NCBI RefSeq assembly: GCF_033807575.1
Contig: NC_084720.1
Span: forward strand, 19,723,570 to 19,787,569
Source: Cydia pomonella
Lineage: Eukaryota; Arthropoda; Insecta; Lepidoptera; Tortricidae
Length of the DNA: 64,000 nucleotides
Direction of reading: 5' to 3'
The position numbers were made by a program, and so were the translations under genes. A model generated the notes under the pieces. The model was not told where the DNA came from. It worked only from the letters and a program-made list of their open reading frames with translations, and made no database searches. Shown here piece by piece: positions 23,605-34,116 of this stretch. The first letter of the stretch is position 1; each line of letters begins with the position of its first letter.

Positions 23605-23775
23605 TTCTGGTTTAAATTTGTTATGGGTTGATCTTGTTTTGATATGACCCTGACGATCGTGTTGGTGATTGGTAGAGAACACGCGACTGTCACTGCATTT
23701 CGCATGCACCAATCCGCATGAGCTTTGTCTTTAAAGTTATATTAAAATAAGATCAACACCGTAACATATTGTTAT
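23605..23775. repeat. Foldback family F-GATACGACC, copy 2
   Basis: Contains TTTGTTATGGGTTGATCTTG, TTTTGATATGACCCTGACGA, a centre with TTTCGCATGCACCAATCCGC, and a right end AGATCAACACCGTAACATAT that pairs with the left. Closely related to 17165-17335. Confidence 0.65.
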
Positions 23776-24167
23776 GTACCGTTATGTACTGTAAACTGTA
23801 ATGTTATATTGGAATCGGCTTCTTGAATACTTGTTTACGGTCTTGAAACAAACTATTCGTGCAGTTGGCTTTCGTGGAATAAATTACAAAGCTGTAAAGT
23901 TGTTATCGTTCTCCTTTGTGTGGCTTCGTTTACTATTATTAAATTAAAATATTTAGGCGTTCCAAAGTGTAAAAGCGTTTGCTTTTAACTTTGGCGCTTA
24001 AATTATTAAGAATTATATAACAACTAGCCGTAAGTAGTGATGGGCTTGTAAGTTTCTGAAGTAAAACTATTTCTTATATAATATGTTTAGATATAGAATT
24101 CGTTAAAGGCGTTAAAGCTCTGCCTGTTTCCTTGTCTCAAAACTGTTCACAGTTTTTTTACCCGACT

Positions 24168-24360
24168 GAGAAAGGGAGGAGGGTAATGTTTTTCGCGTGT
24201 ATGTATGTATGTATATGTGTATGTATGTATATATGTATGTATGTCTGTTTCTTTGTGGCCTCCTGTAGCCTAAACGGCTTGATGGATTTTGATGTATGAG
24301 GTATCATGAGATTCGTCTTGATCACAGGAGTATCATAGGATGTTTTTTGGGGGTAACAAA
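24168..24360 (+). repeat. Lepidopteran repeat with an ATGT microsatellite
   Basis: CCCGACTGAGAAAGGGAGGA, GGGTAATGTTTTTCGCG, then ATGTATGT tandem units (about 24200-24245), then GGCCTCCTGTAGCCTAAACG and ATCACAGGAGTATCATAGGA. I recognise the order as a common non-coding lepidopteran repeat. A related start (CCCGACTGACAAAAGGGAG) is at 39213. Confidence 0.6.
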
Positions 24361-24405
24361 AAAGTTATAAATAAAAAAATAATAATTATTAAAAAAAACA
24401 CACTT

Positions 24406-24588
24406 ACTGCACACAAAAAAAGAAGAAAACGTAGCCCCACAAGAATATTGTTGTTGATGGTAAGTATCGCAGGCGGGTACCAACAACCAAAATGACTATA
24501 AGTAACCCTCTGTTGGTCCCCGCCTGCGATACTTACCATCAACAACAATATTCTTGTGGGGCTTGTTTTCCTCTTTTTAGTGTGCAGT
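24406..24588. repeat. 183-bp near-perfect hairpin
   Basis: The left arm (ACTGCACAC, then AGCCCCACAAGAATATTGTT, GTTGATGGTAAGTATCGCAG, GCGGGTACCAACA) is repeated in inverse on the right, ending GTGTGCAGT. Only about 30 central bases around ACTATAAGTAACCC are unpaired. It is probably a foldback MITE. The minus-strand open frame 24333-24719 crosses both arms and is an artefact of the palindrome. Confidence 0.85.
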
Positions 24589-24814
24589 CGGGGTTTTTTT
24601 TTATAATATATTTTTTTTATATCGGAATTAACAGCATGCCAAATATACTGAAATGTCAATAGGAGTCTATAATGCTGAATAAAAGAATAATATTTTCCAA
24701 AAAAACAGTTAGATCTCAATTCTTTTTCCGCGAAGTCAACAACGACGCATAGTTTTAATATTGAACTCGGCTCTCATTTGACATTTATGTTTTTGATTTG
24801 GTAATTTACTCTTG

Positions 24815-25050
24815 TACAGTCAGCATCAAAACTAGCGAATCAAACAAGGTTTCAAAAGTATCTACCTACTCATCATCATTCTGTAACAGCTTAACAAAAT
24901 GTGGTGGTTCCATATGTAGAACAATTAAGACGGTAAAAGGTATACTTTTGAATGTAAACTTTAGAGATTTATCAATATTTGGAAAAGTTATCCAGAATAT
25001 CAGATACTTTTGGTGCGTTGTTTCATCCGCTACTATTGATGCTGACTGTA
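24815..25050 (-). mobile_element. MITE M2, copy 2 (inverted)
   Basis: TACAGTCAGCATCAAAACTA at the left and CTACTATTGATGCTGACTGT-A at the right. The interior matches copy 1 in reverse (ATTCTGTAACAGCTTAACAA, ATCCAGAATATCAGATACTT). The open frame 24798-25115 is spurious. Confidence 0.9.
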
Positions 25051-26146
25051 CATGCTACTTTAGCCGCGATGTGCCGGTCCGTCGACACCCGTCCGTCAAT
25101 GGCGTCGCTGTTTAATATTTAAATCAATTTGCAGCGTGAATAATGCATGCCGCGGCGTGCGCTTGCGTGCAGCTCCCGCTAATTGTCCTCGGTGAATTAT
25201 TTACGGAAAACGATCCGCTTGTTTACCAATTTGGGAAACAATATTGCAAATGTATTAAACTCTTTTGGTGTATTAAATATGGAGATTAAATGATTAACAG
25301 GTTGAAATGAAGGGACTTTCAGTCTGATAACAAATAGTTGAAATTAAATAAAGAAAAACTATCAGAATCAGATTTCTTGTCGACCCGTTTGTTGCATTGC
25401 ATGGTGGCAAACAGCCAATGTGCAGGACGCGCTTATGTGACAGAATGAGATAGATATATGACTGTTTGCTTTTGAAATCATTATGATTTGAAATAGTTTT
25501 CACACTGCACCTATCACGTTCGAGAATTTCTGTTTTGCCCTTTAGTACTGGTAGAGGATGCCTTAAGGCATTAAGGCCGCAGTTTGGTTTTATTTTTATT
25601 GTGCAATAAAGTTTTTAAAAAAGTCAATGCACGCTATAAGCACAGTGGCGCCCTGTATACTTGTATGTCGAACGGTAGTTCTGTTTGAGGCTTATTTCGA
25701 AAAAAACTGAGCTTAGTTAATATTAAGCCCGACTAGAGGTATCCTGTGTTGCTCGGAAGAGTAAATTAGACTGTATTTTTAAGTCCAGTTTACATTTTCT
25801 TATACTGGCGCAGTCAGTTGGATCCAGCTATAATAATTATTCCCGAGGCCTCTGGTTTAACATGTTCATAACTAGAAGCTATATGAGAATTCAAATATAT
25901 AATTTATGTATTAACCAAAAAATAGCATACTATCATATCCACAGCGCAGGCTTCGTCACATTACAGCAAGCTCATCCACCTCAGGTTTCGTCAAAACAGA
26001 ATGTCTATTCCGTATTCCGTTCCCTAAGACGATCGGAAGCAGAGTGAGACGGCCGGTGCGCCAGCGCACTCGAACCTAGGCGCGGGCAAAACTGCTGAGG
26101 CTGTTCTTTCGCAGACGTACAGTCGCGCATTGAATTTTTATACTAC
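25051..26146. other. Non-coding; one retroposon 3' end
   Basis: At about 25555-25620 TTAAGGCATTAAGGCCGCAG followed by ATTTTTATTGTGCAATAAAG is a LINE-type 3' end on the plus strand. Nothing else is recognised. The open frames at 25294-25503 (minus) and 25862-26047 (plus) have no family. Confidence 0.4.
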
Positions 26147-26225
26147 GTCGCTGGCAAACAAGCATGCGGCCCCCCTGATGGTAAGCAGTATCCGTAGCCT
26201 ATGTACGCCTGCAACTCCAGACAAC
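26147..26225 (+). repeat. Dispersed lepidopteran repeat (GGCAAACAAGCATGCGGCC)
   Basis: GCTGGCAAACAAGCATGCGG, CTGATGGTAAGCAG and GTAGCCTATGTACGCCTGCA with ACTCCAG form a repeat I know as frequent in Lepidoptera. Only the core is present. Confidence 0.55.
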
Positions 26226-26575
26226 AGATTATTTTTATTTATTTAAATCCTAATTTCTAATAAACTACTCCTATTTTGATTAGAGTAAAGTGCATCGTTA
26301 CAAAGTCTAGGGGAAAACGTCAATGCACTACATCTTATAAAACTACTCCAAAACTAAAAACTACTGAACAGATTTTCATACGACTTTGATCTATCAATAG
26401 GGTGATTCTTGAAGAAGGTTTAGGTATATAACTTGTTAAGGTTTTATGTAAATTGTTTGAAATATAACGATGTTGTCGGAAAAAATCACGCTGGCTAGGA
26501 GCTTTAATCGAAAACGCTGCCTAATCCGTTTGAGCTATAACAACACAATGTATGCTGGGGTTGTCACTCTTTCAT

Positions 26576-27874
26576 AAATAACAAAATACCAATTATGTCT
26601 ATATTCTTAGATATGTCTAAGGCCTTTGACTTTGTAGATCATTCATTGCTACTTTCGAAACTAGAAGCCTATGGTGTCCGTGGTAAAGCATCAGAATGGT
26701 TTCAGAGTTATTTGTCAAATAGGAAGCAATGCACTGAAATCACGAGAATAGTCCTAACAAATAACACCCTTGTTAAGAAAACTTATAGGTCACAATTTCG
26801 AGTGAATAAGTCAGGTGTACCTCAGGGTAGTAATCTAGGACCATTACTGTTCCTGCTGTATATAAACGACCTTCCTAAGGCAACAACGCAAAAATGCGTC
26901 TTATTTGCGGACGACACTACATTAATAGTAAAAGATAACAGAAATAGTAACTACGAAACAACGATTAACAATGCATTATCAGACATTTACACATGGACAA
27001 ATAATAATAATCTTAAAATTAACCTGACTAAGACAAAATGTATGCAATTTCATTCTTATAATTCAAATTCAAGACATAAATATTAAATACAATGAAATAC
27101 CGGTGGAAGAGACAAGTTGTACAAAATTTTTAGGATTAAACATAGATACCCATTTAAACTGGAAAAAACATATAGAATCAATATGTACAAAGTTGGATCG
27201 GTTTGTATACGCATTAAGGAGATTGGGAAAAACTGTTTCTACACAAGCTGCTATGACAGCCTACTATGGATATGTGTCGTCAACATTAAACTACGGTCTC
27301 TTAATATGGGGAAATTCTGTGCATGTTGATAAGGCCTTTATACTGCAAAAAAAGTGCGTACGTGCAATTACAAATGCGTGGTACACAGATAGTTGCAAAC
27401 CTATTTTTAAACAACACAATATTTTACCTTTAGCGTGCATGTACATTAAAAAAGTTTGTATCTTTGTAAAGACTCATATGGAGTATTTTAAATTACGCTC
27501 AGAGATTTATAAAGGAAACCAAAGAGCTCAATATAGGACCCTTCTGTATCAGCCTCCCTGCCGTGCGGATATATATAAACGGAATGCCTACAATACTTGC
27601 ATAGAAATTTTTAATAAACTACCTGATAGTATCAAGCTCTTGCACGATTTAGAATTCAAGAATGTATTGACTAAGTGGCTTCAAGAAAATTGTTTTTATT
27701 CAGTGAAGGAATATATGAATATGTCATATTAGCATGTAGGGATTAGAATAAGTAGATTATAAGTATATTTTAATATTTGCATGCTGTTTCGGCTGAATAC
27801 TGTGACAATATTTAATGTAACACCTTGTACCTACGTATTCTTGCAAATAAACGCTTCTATTCTATTCTATTCTA
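26576..27874 (+). mobile_element. 5'-truncated LINE inserted in repeat R-A
   Basis: TTCAT at 26571-26575 and 27875-27879 is the target duplication; the uninterrupted repeat at 7 kb has a single copy at the matching place. The insert carries the second half of a reverse transcriptase, an AT-rich UTR with GCAAATAAACG, and a TTCTA tandem tail. The 5' half (ORF1, endonuclease, first reverse transcriptase blocks) is lost. Confidence 0.88.
26595..27732 (+). pseudogene. LINE reverse transcriptase, second half, one frameshift
   Basis: Non-LTR retrotransposon reverse transcriptase, which would copy element RNA into the target site. Visible blocks in order are MSKAFDFVDH (the metal-binding Asp of motif A), SGVPQGSNLGPLLFLLYIND (motif B), FADDTTLIV (motif C, catalytic Asp pair) and NLTKTKCMQF. 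Near 27070-27075 the frame changes, and the protein continues from the frame containing TKFLGLNIDTHLNWKKHI, QKKCVRAITNAW, LPDSIKLL and FYSVKEYM to a stop at 27732. The pattern is that of the CR1/Jockey group (Daphne- or Kiri-like; clade from memory). With the frameshift and lack of 5' half it cannot make an active enzyme, although the catalytic residues are intact. Confidence 0.85.
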
Positions 27875-28452
27875 TTCATGGGTCTACAAAATCAGAATAT
27901 CTATCTTTTAAGGATAACTTACTATATCCATTCTTAACTTCTAGAAAAAGATCACATAGTATGTGGCATTTACAAAGCTATTTACACGGATACAGTATTA
28001 ATAATTATCAAATTAAATACGTTAGTTATATTAAGCATTTCATGCTTACAAAGGGCCCTTATACCATACAATTTAAATGAATATTTCAGGAGTAATCGTA
28101 AATTAAAGTTAACCGTATAACTTGTACGAAATATCTGCATTTAGTTCTAATTTTTACCACCTTATGCGCTGGGATCGCTTTACTTACCCCCACCATGCAC
28201 GTCGCACGGTCCCAATACATATATGTATGTATTATATAGTAAAGAATGTATTAGAACTATATATTATGGTTGTTTATATATTTATTATAGTACATACCCC
28301 ATAGTATAATTATATGTATGTATGTATATTGTAGGTTATACATAGGTGTACCTATCTTTTAGTTTATGAAAATTAAATATTATCTTTTTATGCCGTTTTA
28401 TACAGTTTCGATGTCTTCCGTCTCCAACTCTTCCTCGATTGCTCAAAAGTCA

Positions 28453-28555
28453 ACTTGAAGATATCCCTGAAAGAGATAAGTTCGCCTTTGTGCTAATGAC
28501 GTGTGCTTTTTCCAGTTTTATGTTTCTTTTTTGTACAATAAAGTGTTTTACTACT
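28453..28555 (+). repeat. Retroposon 3' end, copy 2
   Basis: CTTGAAGATATCCCTGAAAG, AAGTTCGCCTTTGTGCTAAT and TTTTGTACAATAAAGTGTTT match 14455-14556. Confidence 0.65.
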
Positions 28556-28952
28556 AAAATAGTAGGAACGAAGGTGTTGCAAGGAAAAAGTCAGGATAGA
28601 CATCAATAAACAATCTATTTCACTTACCAAATATACAAACTCTCAACGCAGTTTAATTAGGAACAATTATTTGCTCGAGTAAATCTATAACATCCAATGA
28701 ATAATTATAATATTCCAAACCAATTGATTTAATTGAAATAGCGTTTGATTTTGAGGATTCTGAAATTGGGTCACTGGTGGCAAAGGGATGAACCTACTCG
28801 TTGGACCCTCATTTAACGAACTTGGTCAATTGTAATCAAACCAAGAGCAGGCATAATGATATGGACTCGCTTTCCGCGTCAATACGGGGATGATTAAGCA
28901 TACGTCGTCAGGTTCTGATACCACCGGTGAGTCCGGTGGCCCGAGTAACCTA

Positions 28953-29470
28953 CAACGTGTCCCAAAACTCAACGATAAGCCGGCACCAGAGGATGGAGCT
29001 GCTTATGATTAGTCGAGAAAAAATAAGGAAAAAAATATATCTCAATTATTTTAGAAATTACAGAAAAAAAAATGAAATTCATCGAAAATCGACATCCCTA
29101 ATGGTATTTTTAACGACCATGTCACAAATATTCAAATATTACTGTTTTTTTTTGTTTTTGGAAACTTAAGTAGCCCTGCTATCTAACACAGTTCTTAAAA
29201 ATACCATAATACATGTAGTTTTTACACAAAAAATAATCAAAATTAATTTTGTCCCTACAATTTTGAAAGATTTTTTCTTACAGTCCACTTTCAATCATCA
29301 TGGTGTAAAAAAATAGTATCGACACCACTATGGCAATTATTTTCAAAAGTTGACGCAACTAACCAAGATTCCAAAATGGTATAATACTTTAGGAAACCTA
29401 GTCACAAAAAAAAACAACGAATTTTTAAACAAGAATCGACATTATTTAATGTTGGCGGTAATCACTTTTA
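28953..29470 (+). repeat. Left terminal inverted repeat of the 28953-31429 transposon
   Basis: About 518 bases pairing with 30911-31429. Differences are mainly one-base changes and homopolymer lengths (for example GTCACAAATA versus GTCTACAAATA). Confidence 0.9.
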
Positions 29471-29576
29471 CTGTACCCAAAAAAGGATTTTTGTTGTTGA
29501 AAAATGTTGAATAAATGCAAAGAAATGGTACAATTTTTTTTCCTTTTTTTTAAATTCATTTACTACATTATTAATA

Positions 29577-30651
29577 CTACAGTAAATGTTCAAATTGCCT
29601 GCCACCGGCATTAATACAGACATGACATCGCCTTAGAAATGATCGTTTTATCCGTCGTGCATATCTTCTACCATTGATATGATCTTCTATCATTGATTGT
29701 GTGATTTTTTGGCGAAGCTCGTCCAATGTTGCTATGGGTTTTGAGTAGATTTTGTCTTTAAGACAGCCCCAGTAGAAGAAGTCCAGGGGGTTCAGGTCGG
29801 GCGAACGGGGTGGCCACAAGATAGGACCAAGTCGCCCGATCCAATTAACGCCCTGGATACTCTTGGTTTAAGTATTCTCGCACTGCACGGGCATAGTGAG
29901 CTGGGCAACCATCATTTTGAAACCACATGTTTTGTAAATCACGTAAAGGCACGTCTTCTAATAATTCAGGCAAGTCGTTTTGTAAAAAGGTCAAATAGCC
30001 ATCACCATTAAGGTTTCCTTGTAACTCAAAGGGTCCAATTACAATTCCATTTAAGATGCCCGTCCATAAGTTAACCTTGAATTGATACTGAGATTTGTCT
30101 TCTCTCATCAAGTGCGGATTTTCATTGCTCCAACTATGTAAGTTGTGTAGATTTGAATAGCCATCTTTCTTGCAGGTTGATTCATCCGACCATAGAACTT
30201 TGTCTAAGAATTGGGGATCTTCCCTGTGCTTTTGCAGCATCGCACGGCAAAATGCGACCCGATGTGGATAGTCCCGCGGTAGTAACGTCTGCACACGCCT
30301 GTAGTGATATGGGTGAAGTCTGTGACGTTTTAGAATTCGATGTGCAGAACTTTTTGGTATTCCCGTAGCTAGTTCTATGGCACGTACCGAGGTAGTTGAA
30401 TCGTTTTCTATTTCATTGAGAACTTCTTCATCGCGTTCCAATCTAGGTCTTCCAGTGTGTCTCCTATCAAATGGTAAACGACCTTCCGCAAAGGCTTGAT
30501 GTACATTAATAAACACTCGATAATCCGGATGTCTTTGAACATTTGGGTACCTTTCTCGATACAATCTGCTAGCAGCGTTAGCATTGCATCGGCATTCTCC
30601 ATAAATGAGATGCATATTAGCGTATTCCAACGGTGTGTACGGTAGCGGCAT
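29577..30651 (-). pseudogene. DDE transposase with N-terminal DUF4817-like domain, one frameshift
   Basis: Cuts and pastes the element by binding its ends and cleaving DNA with three acidic residues. The likely start is the ATG at 30651 (MPLPYTPLEYANMHLIYGEC), 19 codons inside the longest frame; the first 60 residues match the insect DUF4817 domain as I remember it. A helix-turn-helix region follows (RAIELATGIPKSSAHRILKR). The catalytic region shows LWSDES (first Asp) and WFQNDGCPAHYARAVREYLN (second Asp). A frame change at about 29830-29848, with TAA just after YPGR, precedes WPPRSPDLNPLDFFYWG (third Asp). About 36 residues separate the second and third Asp. The frame change breaks the gene. 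Otherwise it is well preserved, with all three acidic residues present. Confidence 0.88.
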
Positions 30652-30910
30652 GATAAACGCTAAACAATCCAGAATACGGAAAAAGTCCAATACACAAAAC
30701 ACAATCACAGTCCAAAATAATGCCAGGTCAGTACAGTTTGCAGATCACCAGTCCAAAAAGCAAAGCCAAGAGTTGTTAGTATGAGAGCCACATCAATTAA
30801 TACGGAACGGTGCACAGCGAACAAAGGATCAGAGTGTACTGACTTGAAAATTGTATTAACTACCCACATTTTCCATTGAAATTTTAAAACTTGCAACAAC
30901 AACCCTTTTC

Positions 30911-31429
30911 AAAAGTGATTAATATCAACATTTAAAAATGTCGGTTCTTGTTTAAAAATTCGTTGTTTTTTGTTGTGACTAGGTTTCCCAAAGTATTATA
31001 CCATTTTGGAATCTTGGTTAGTTGCGTCAACTTTTGAAAATAATTGCCATAGTGGTGTCGATACTATTTTTTTACACCATGATGATTGAAAGTGGACTGT
31101 AAGAAACAATCTTTCAAAATTGTAGGGACAAAATGAATTTTGATTATTTTTTGTGTAAAAACTACATGTATTTTGGTATTTTTAAGAACTGTGTTAGATA
31201 GCAGGGCTACTGAAGTTTCCAAAAACAAAATAAAAAACAGTAATATTTGAATATTTGTAGACATGGTCGTTAAAAATACCATTAGGGATGTCGATTTTCA
31301 ATGAATTTCATTTTTTTTCTGTAATTTCTAAAATAATTGAGATATATTTTTTTCCTTATTTTTTCTCGACTAATCATAAGCAGCTCCATCCTCTGGTGCC
31401 GGCTTATCGTTGAGTTTTGGGACACGTTG
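30911..31429 (-). repeat. Right terminal inverted repeat of the 28953-31429 transposon
   Basis: Inverse partner of 28953-29470. The open frames at 31064-31282 and 31282-31584 on the minus strand mirror the one at 28927-29169 because they lie in the two arms; none is a gene. Confidence 0.9.
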
Positions 31430-31601
31430 TATATAGTACATTTATGGTGACCTTTCCCGTTGTGTCCGTAGGTAGATTGTAATTTATATATAGTTTTATA
31501 GGTATGTTTGATTTTATACTCGTACAACTTAAAAACTAGACATGACAAAGGTCGCCACATTTTACAAAAATCGGCCAAGACCATGTTGAGCCATGCCCTT
31601 T

Positions 31602-32220
31602 GTAGGATTCCGTAGTTACCATTCTATCGGAATAGGCTAAAGGGGGGCTATTAGTAAGTATCATGTACATTACAAGATTTACAAGCATAGGGGAGCACCT
31701 TCGCAGCGCTTCGCTTTTTACTGTATAATAGCTGAAAAACGGCTGAAACGATCATGTTCGCTATAATTTTAATTGAAAGTATTTATTAAGCTTTTGTTTG
31801 AAGATATTTATCATATTTTTACAAAAGGCAAAAAATAGTTGTTGGAAACCCTTATTTGTTTTGAGAGACCTATTCAGCGATACCATTGGGTAAATTTTTT
31901 TTTTTGTAATTTTTTGCCGTTAGTCGCCATGAAGAATTTATGTATCCATGCCAAATAGCAGATTTCTCGACCACTAACGATCACGGAGCAAATCCGCGGC
32001 CGCACAGACGGACATGGCGAAACTACAAGGGTTCCCAGTTTATTTATTTTCTTTATTGGAGAAACAACAGAAGCAAGTACAGTAATAGTATAAATGATAA
32101 GTTATACAGTTAAAAAAATATACGAACACCTACCTCCTAAAACGCTCTCACTAAGAACTATACATAACAAAGTTGATTACGGAACCCTAAAAATAGAATG
32201 TTTTGACCATTCTATGTCAT
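31602..32220 (+). repeat. Dispersed repeat R-B, split copy
   Basis: From GTAGGATTCCGTAGTTACC to GATTACGGAACCCTAAAAAT. The part from GTCGCCATGAAGAATTTATG through ACTAACGATCACGGAGCAAA to GGCGAAACTACAAGGGTTCC matches the intact copy at 57735-58225. The copy is interrupted at 32041-32170. Confidence 0.7.
32041..32170 (-). mobile_element. Short retroposon insertion inside repeat R-B
   Basis: In the uninterrupted copy (58.2 kb) GGTTCCTAGTTGATTACGGAACC is continuous. Here 130 bases lie between GTTCCCAGTT and AGTTGATTACGG, flanked by AGTT (32037-32040 and 32171-32174). On the minus strand the insert ends CCAATAAAGAAAATAAATA, an AATAAA 3' tail, so it is a very short 5'-truncated retroposon. Confidence 0.75.
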
Positions 32221-32377
32221 ATAATTAAAATAATTTTGGTAAAGACCGACGAAATTATTATTTTAATATAAAATGGTGGGCAGATCATCATAATATTAAC
32301 CAAAATCGCGGTCTCGAATTTCCTCATTATTGAATTAATTACCGCATACATTATTTTCAGTTCAAAGGCGTCGAATT

Positions 32378-32439
32378 TCACTTCTTTTTATCTTTTTTGC
32401 TTTGTTCTGTCCTTTGGCATCCACAATATCCTCCTGCAC
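32378..32439 (-). CDS. Possible terminal exon of an unknown host gene (weak)
   Basis: On the minus strand a pyrimidine-containing stretch, TTTTCTTTGTATTTAACAG, looks like a 3' splice site. The sequence after it can be read in one frame as AGGYCGCQRTEQSKKDKKK and then a stop. The lysine-rich end resembles a genuine protein C-terminus more than the random frames around it do. No upstream exon, polyadenylation signal or family match was identified, and the plus strand is also open here. Treat this as a lead only; a chance match is at least as likely. Confidence 0.2.
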
Positions 32440-32991
32440 CTGTTAAATACAAAGAAAACCAATTAAAAATAATCATGAAGATTTGTTACACGCACGAATT
32501 AGTATCTTAGTATGTATACGGTAAATTTACAATAACAATATACATAATAAATATATACAGAGGATTACTATAACTAGCTTAAATCTAAAATAAGCCAAGG
32601 GCTTAGGGATAGATTTAGAAGGCATTGTACCAAGGATGCTGGCGGCATTTCTTTGTTCGCAATACAGATACGTTGTGCGAGGAAGCCGCCAGCACTTCGG
32701 TCACCAGTTACGTCAACTAGACGTTTCGCGATTTCTACAAAAAACTTGTAGGTCTAGGTAAACTCTAGAGTTTCAACGCTAAATGATAATTATAAAAATT
32801 TACTCGACGTGTCCCTTTTATTGATAGAAACACGTCAAGCGTCTCGGAGTTCCCAAGAACAGTCAAACTTCAGCAAAAGCATTCAGTTATATTATCTAGT
32901 CTAATCCAAAGCTGTCATTTAAGATAAATTTCTTGGAAGGTTGTTGTGATTTAATTCATATTGTATTCACAGTAAAGCGCTCCGTATTTTC

Positions 32992-33120
32992 TAACCTCCT
33001 TATTCATAAACGTATACTAAAGTTACGATGGCGCTAATAATCGTTTGTCCCTTTCCGACGTATTGGTATGATGGAAAGGGACAAACGATAACTTTAGTAC
33101 ACGTTTATGAATAACGGGGT
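32992..33120. mobile_element. Palindromic MITE (TTATTCATAAACGT arms)
   Basis: TTATTCATAAACGTATACTA, AAGTTACGATGG... and ATCGTTTGTCCCTTTCC at the left pair with GGAAAGGGACAAACGATAAC, TTTAGTACACGTTTATGAAT and AACGGGGTT at the right. It is about 128 bases, almost entirely self-complementary, and I know the type from other Lepidoptera. Confidence 0.8.
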
Positions 33121-33439
33121 TATTCTTTAATTGTTTAAGATAAACAATAGGTAACTCTCCGTTTCCTTACGAAAACAAGTCTTATTAATATGAGTTTAGA
33201 AGAAATTGACTTGTTTAATGAGATTTCGCGCTTAAAACGTACTCTTCAGAGGCTTTTGAGCCGTGAATCAAGTCATTTTTTGAGTCTTCATGGAGCTTGA
33301 CTCAAACTCAAAAAGATTCGCTTATTAAAATAATGACAACATTATAAATGTCCAATGTTTATTTTGTAAAAGTAGCTTCTTAATGAAAACTATAGCCATT
33401 CAAAAAAAATTGTTCTGAAAATATCCGTCGTCTAAAATG

Positions 33440-33560
33440 TCAACCGAACTCTTTTCAAACAGGGGTTCGAACCCGCGTCCCACGCATTGACGTTTACGGT
33501 CCAATCACGCGCGTTCGCCGCCTTTGACAGTTCAGTAAAGGTTTGATTTGAACCGCGGCT
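33440..33560 (-). repeat. Possible SINE relic with a B-box-like motif
   Basis: On the minus strand GCGTGGGACGCGGGTTCGAA then CCCC contains a sequence like the RNA polymerase III B box (GGTTCGAAnCC). I cannot see an A box at the proper distance or a cloverleaf, so it is not called a tRNA. A tRNA-derived repeat is plausible. Confidence 0.3.
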
Positions 33561-34116
33561 CACCACAGTTACCCGGCTGCGACGAAGCCGAAAAAGGGTC
33601 ATGTGTTTGATCTGTATGTACTTATGTATAAATGTCCATCTCTATATTACGACGTGTATACCAACAATCAGAAATGGTTGATATAGTTTTGATTATATCA
33701 TTAGATTTGTGTGATGTACATACCTAGACTGGCGCCCGGAACATGAAGGAAAAAAATCTGCTTATTGGTTAAATATGTGACTTAAAAACAACATAACAAA
33801 TATCAAACAAATTATCAGCATGAATGAAATTCTATTTATTATATAAAACTATTAAACCTAAACTTTGTTTTAAAATAGAAAGAACTAAAAGCTACACTCC
33901 AAATCTCCTTTCGACAAAGTGCTTATTCCACAGGCAGTACGTACTTGCGCGAGAAAGTTGCCCGCGCGAGCGCCTGCTGCCTCATAACGTCCAAAAATTA
34001 CAGGAACATCGAATTGTTCGAAATATACAAGTCAAGTGTAATAATAACTTCCGGTTGTTTAAGTAACATTTGTGCCTCGAATATCTCTACTATGAACACA
34101 GTTCAACTAAGGCACA

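Larger units (their letters stand above)
26286..28215. repeat. Dispersed repeat R-A, copy split by a LINE
   Basis: The parts 26286-26575 and 27875-28215 match the reverse complement of 6880-7390. The left part has GGGGAAAACGTCAATGCACT, CATCTTATAAAACTACTCCA and CTGAACAGATTTTCAT. The right part has TATCTTTTAAGGATAACTTA, GAATATTTCAGGAGTAATCG and CCAGCG-type sequence up to ACGGTCCCAA. The junction TTTCAT in the uninterrupted copy is where the LINE entered. About 170 bases at 26383-26555 are absent from the first copy, so that copy has an internal deletion or this one an extra segment. Confidence 0.75.
28953..31429 (-). mobile_element. DUF4817-type Tc1/mariner-superfamily transposon with very long inverted repeats
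   Basis: The element is 2,477 bases, flanked on both sides by TA (28951-28952 and 31430-31431), the target duplication of the IS630/Tc1/mariner superfamily. The termini are CAACGTGTCCCAAAACTCAA on both strands. A single gene lies between the arms on the minus strand. The arms differ at only a few percent of positions by eye, suggesting recent insertion or conversion between the arms. Confidence 0.9.

Noticed and set aside
24333..24719. 128-codon minus-strand open frame
   Set aside because: It spans both arms of a hairpin and AT-rich flanks; residues are low complexity and mirror the palindrome.
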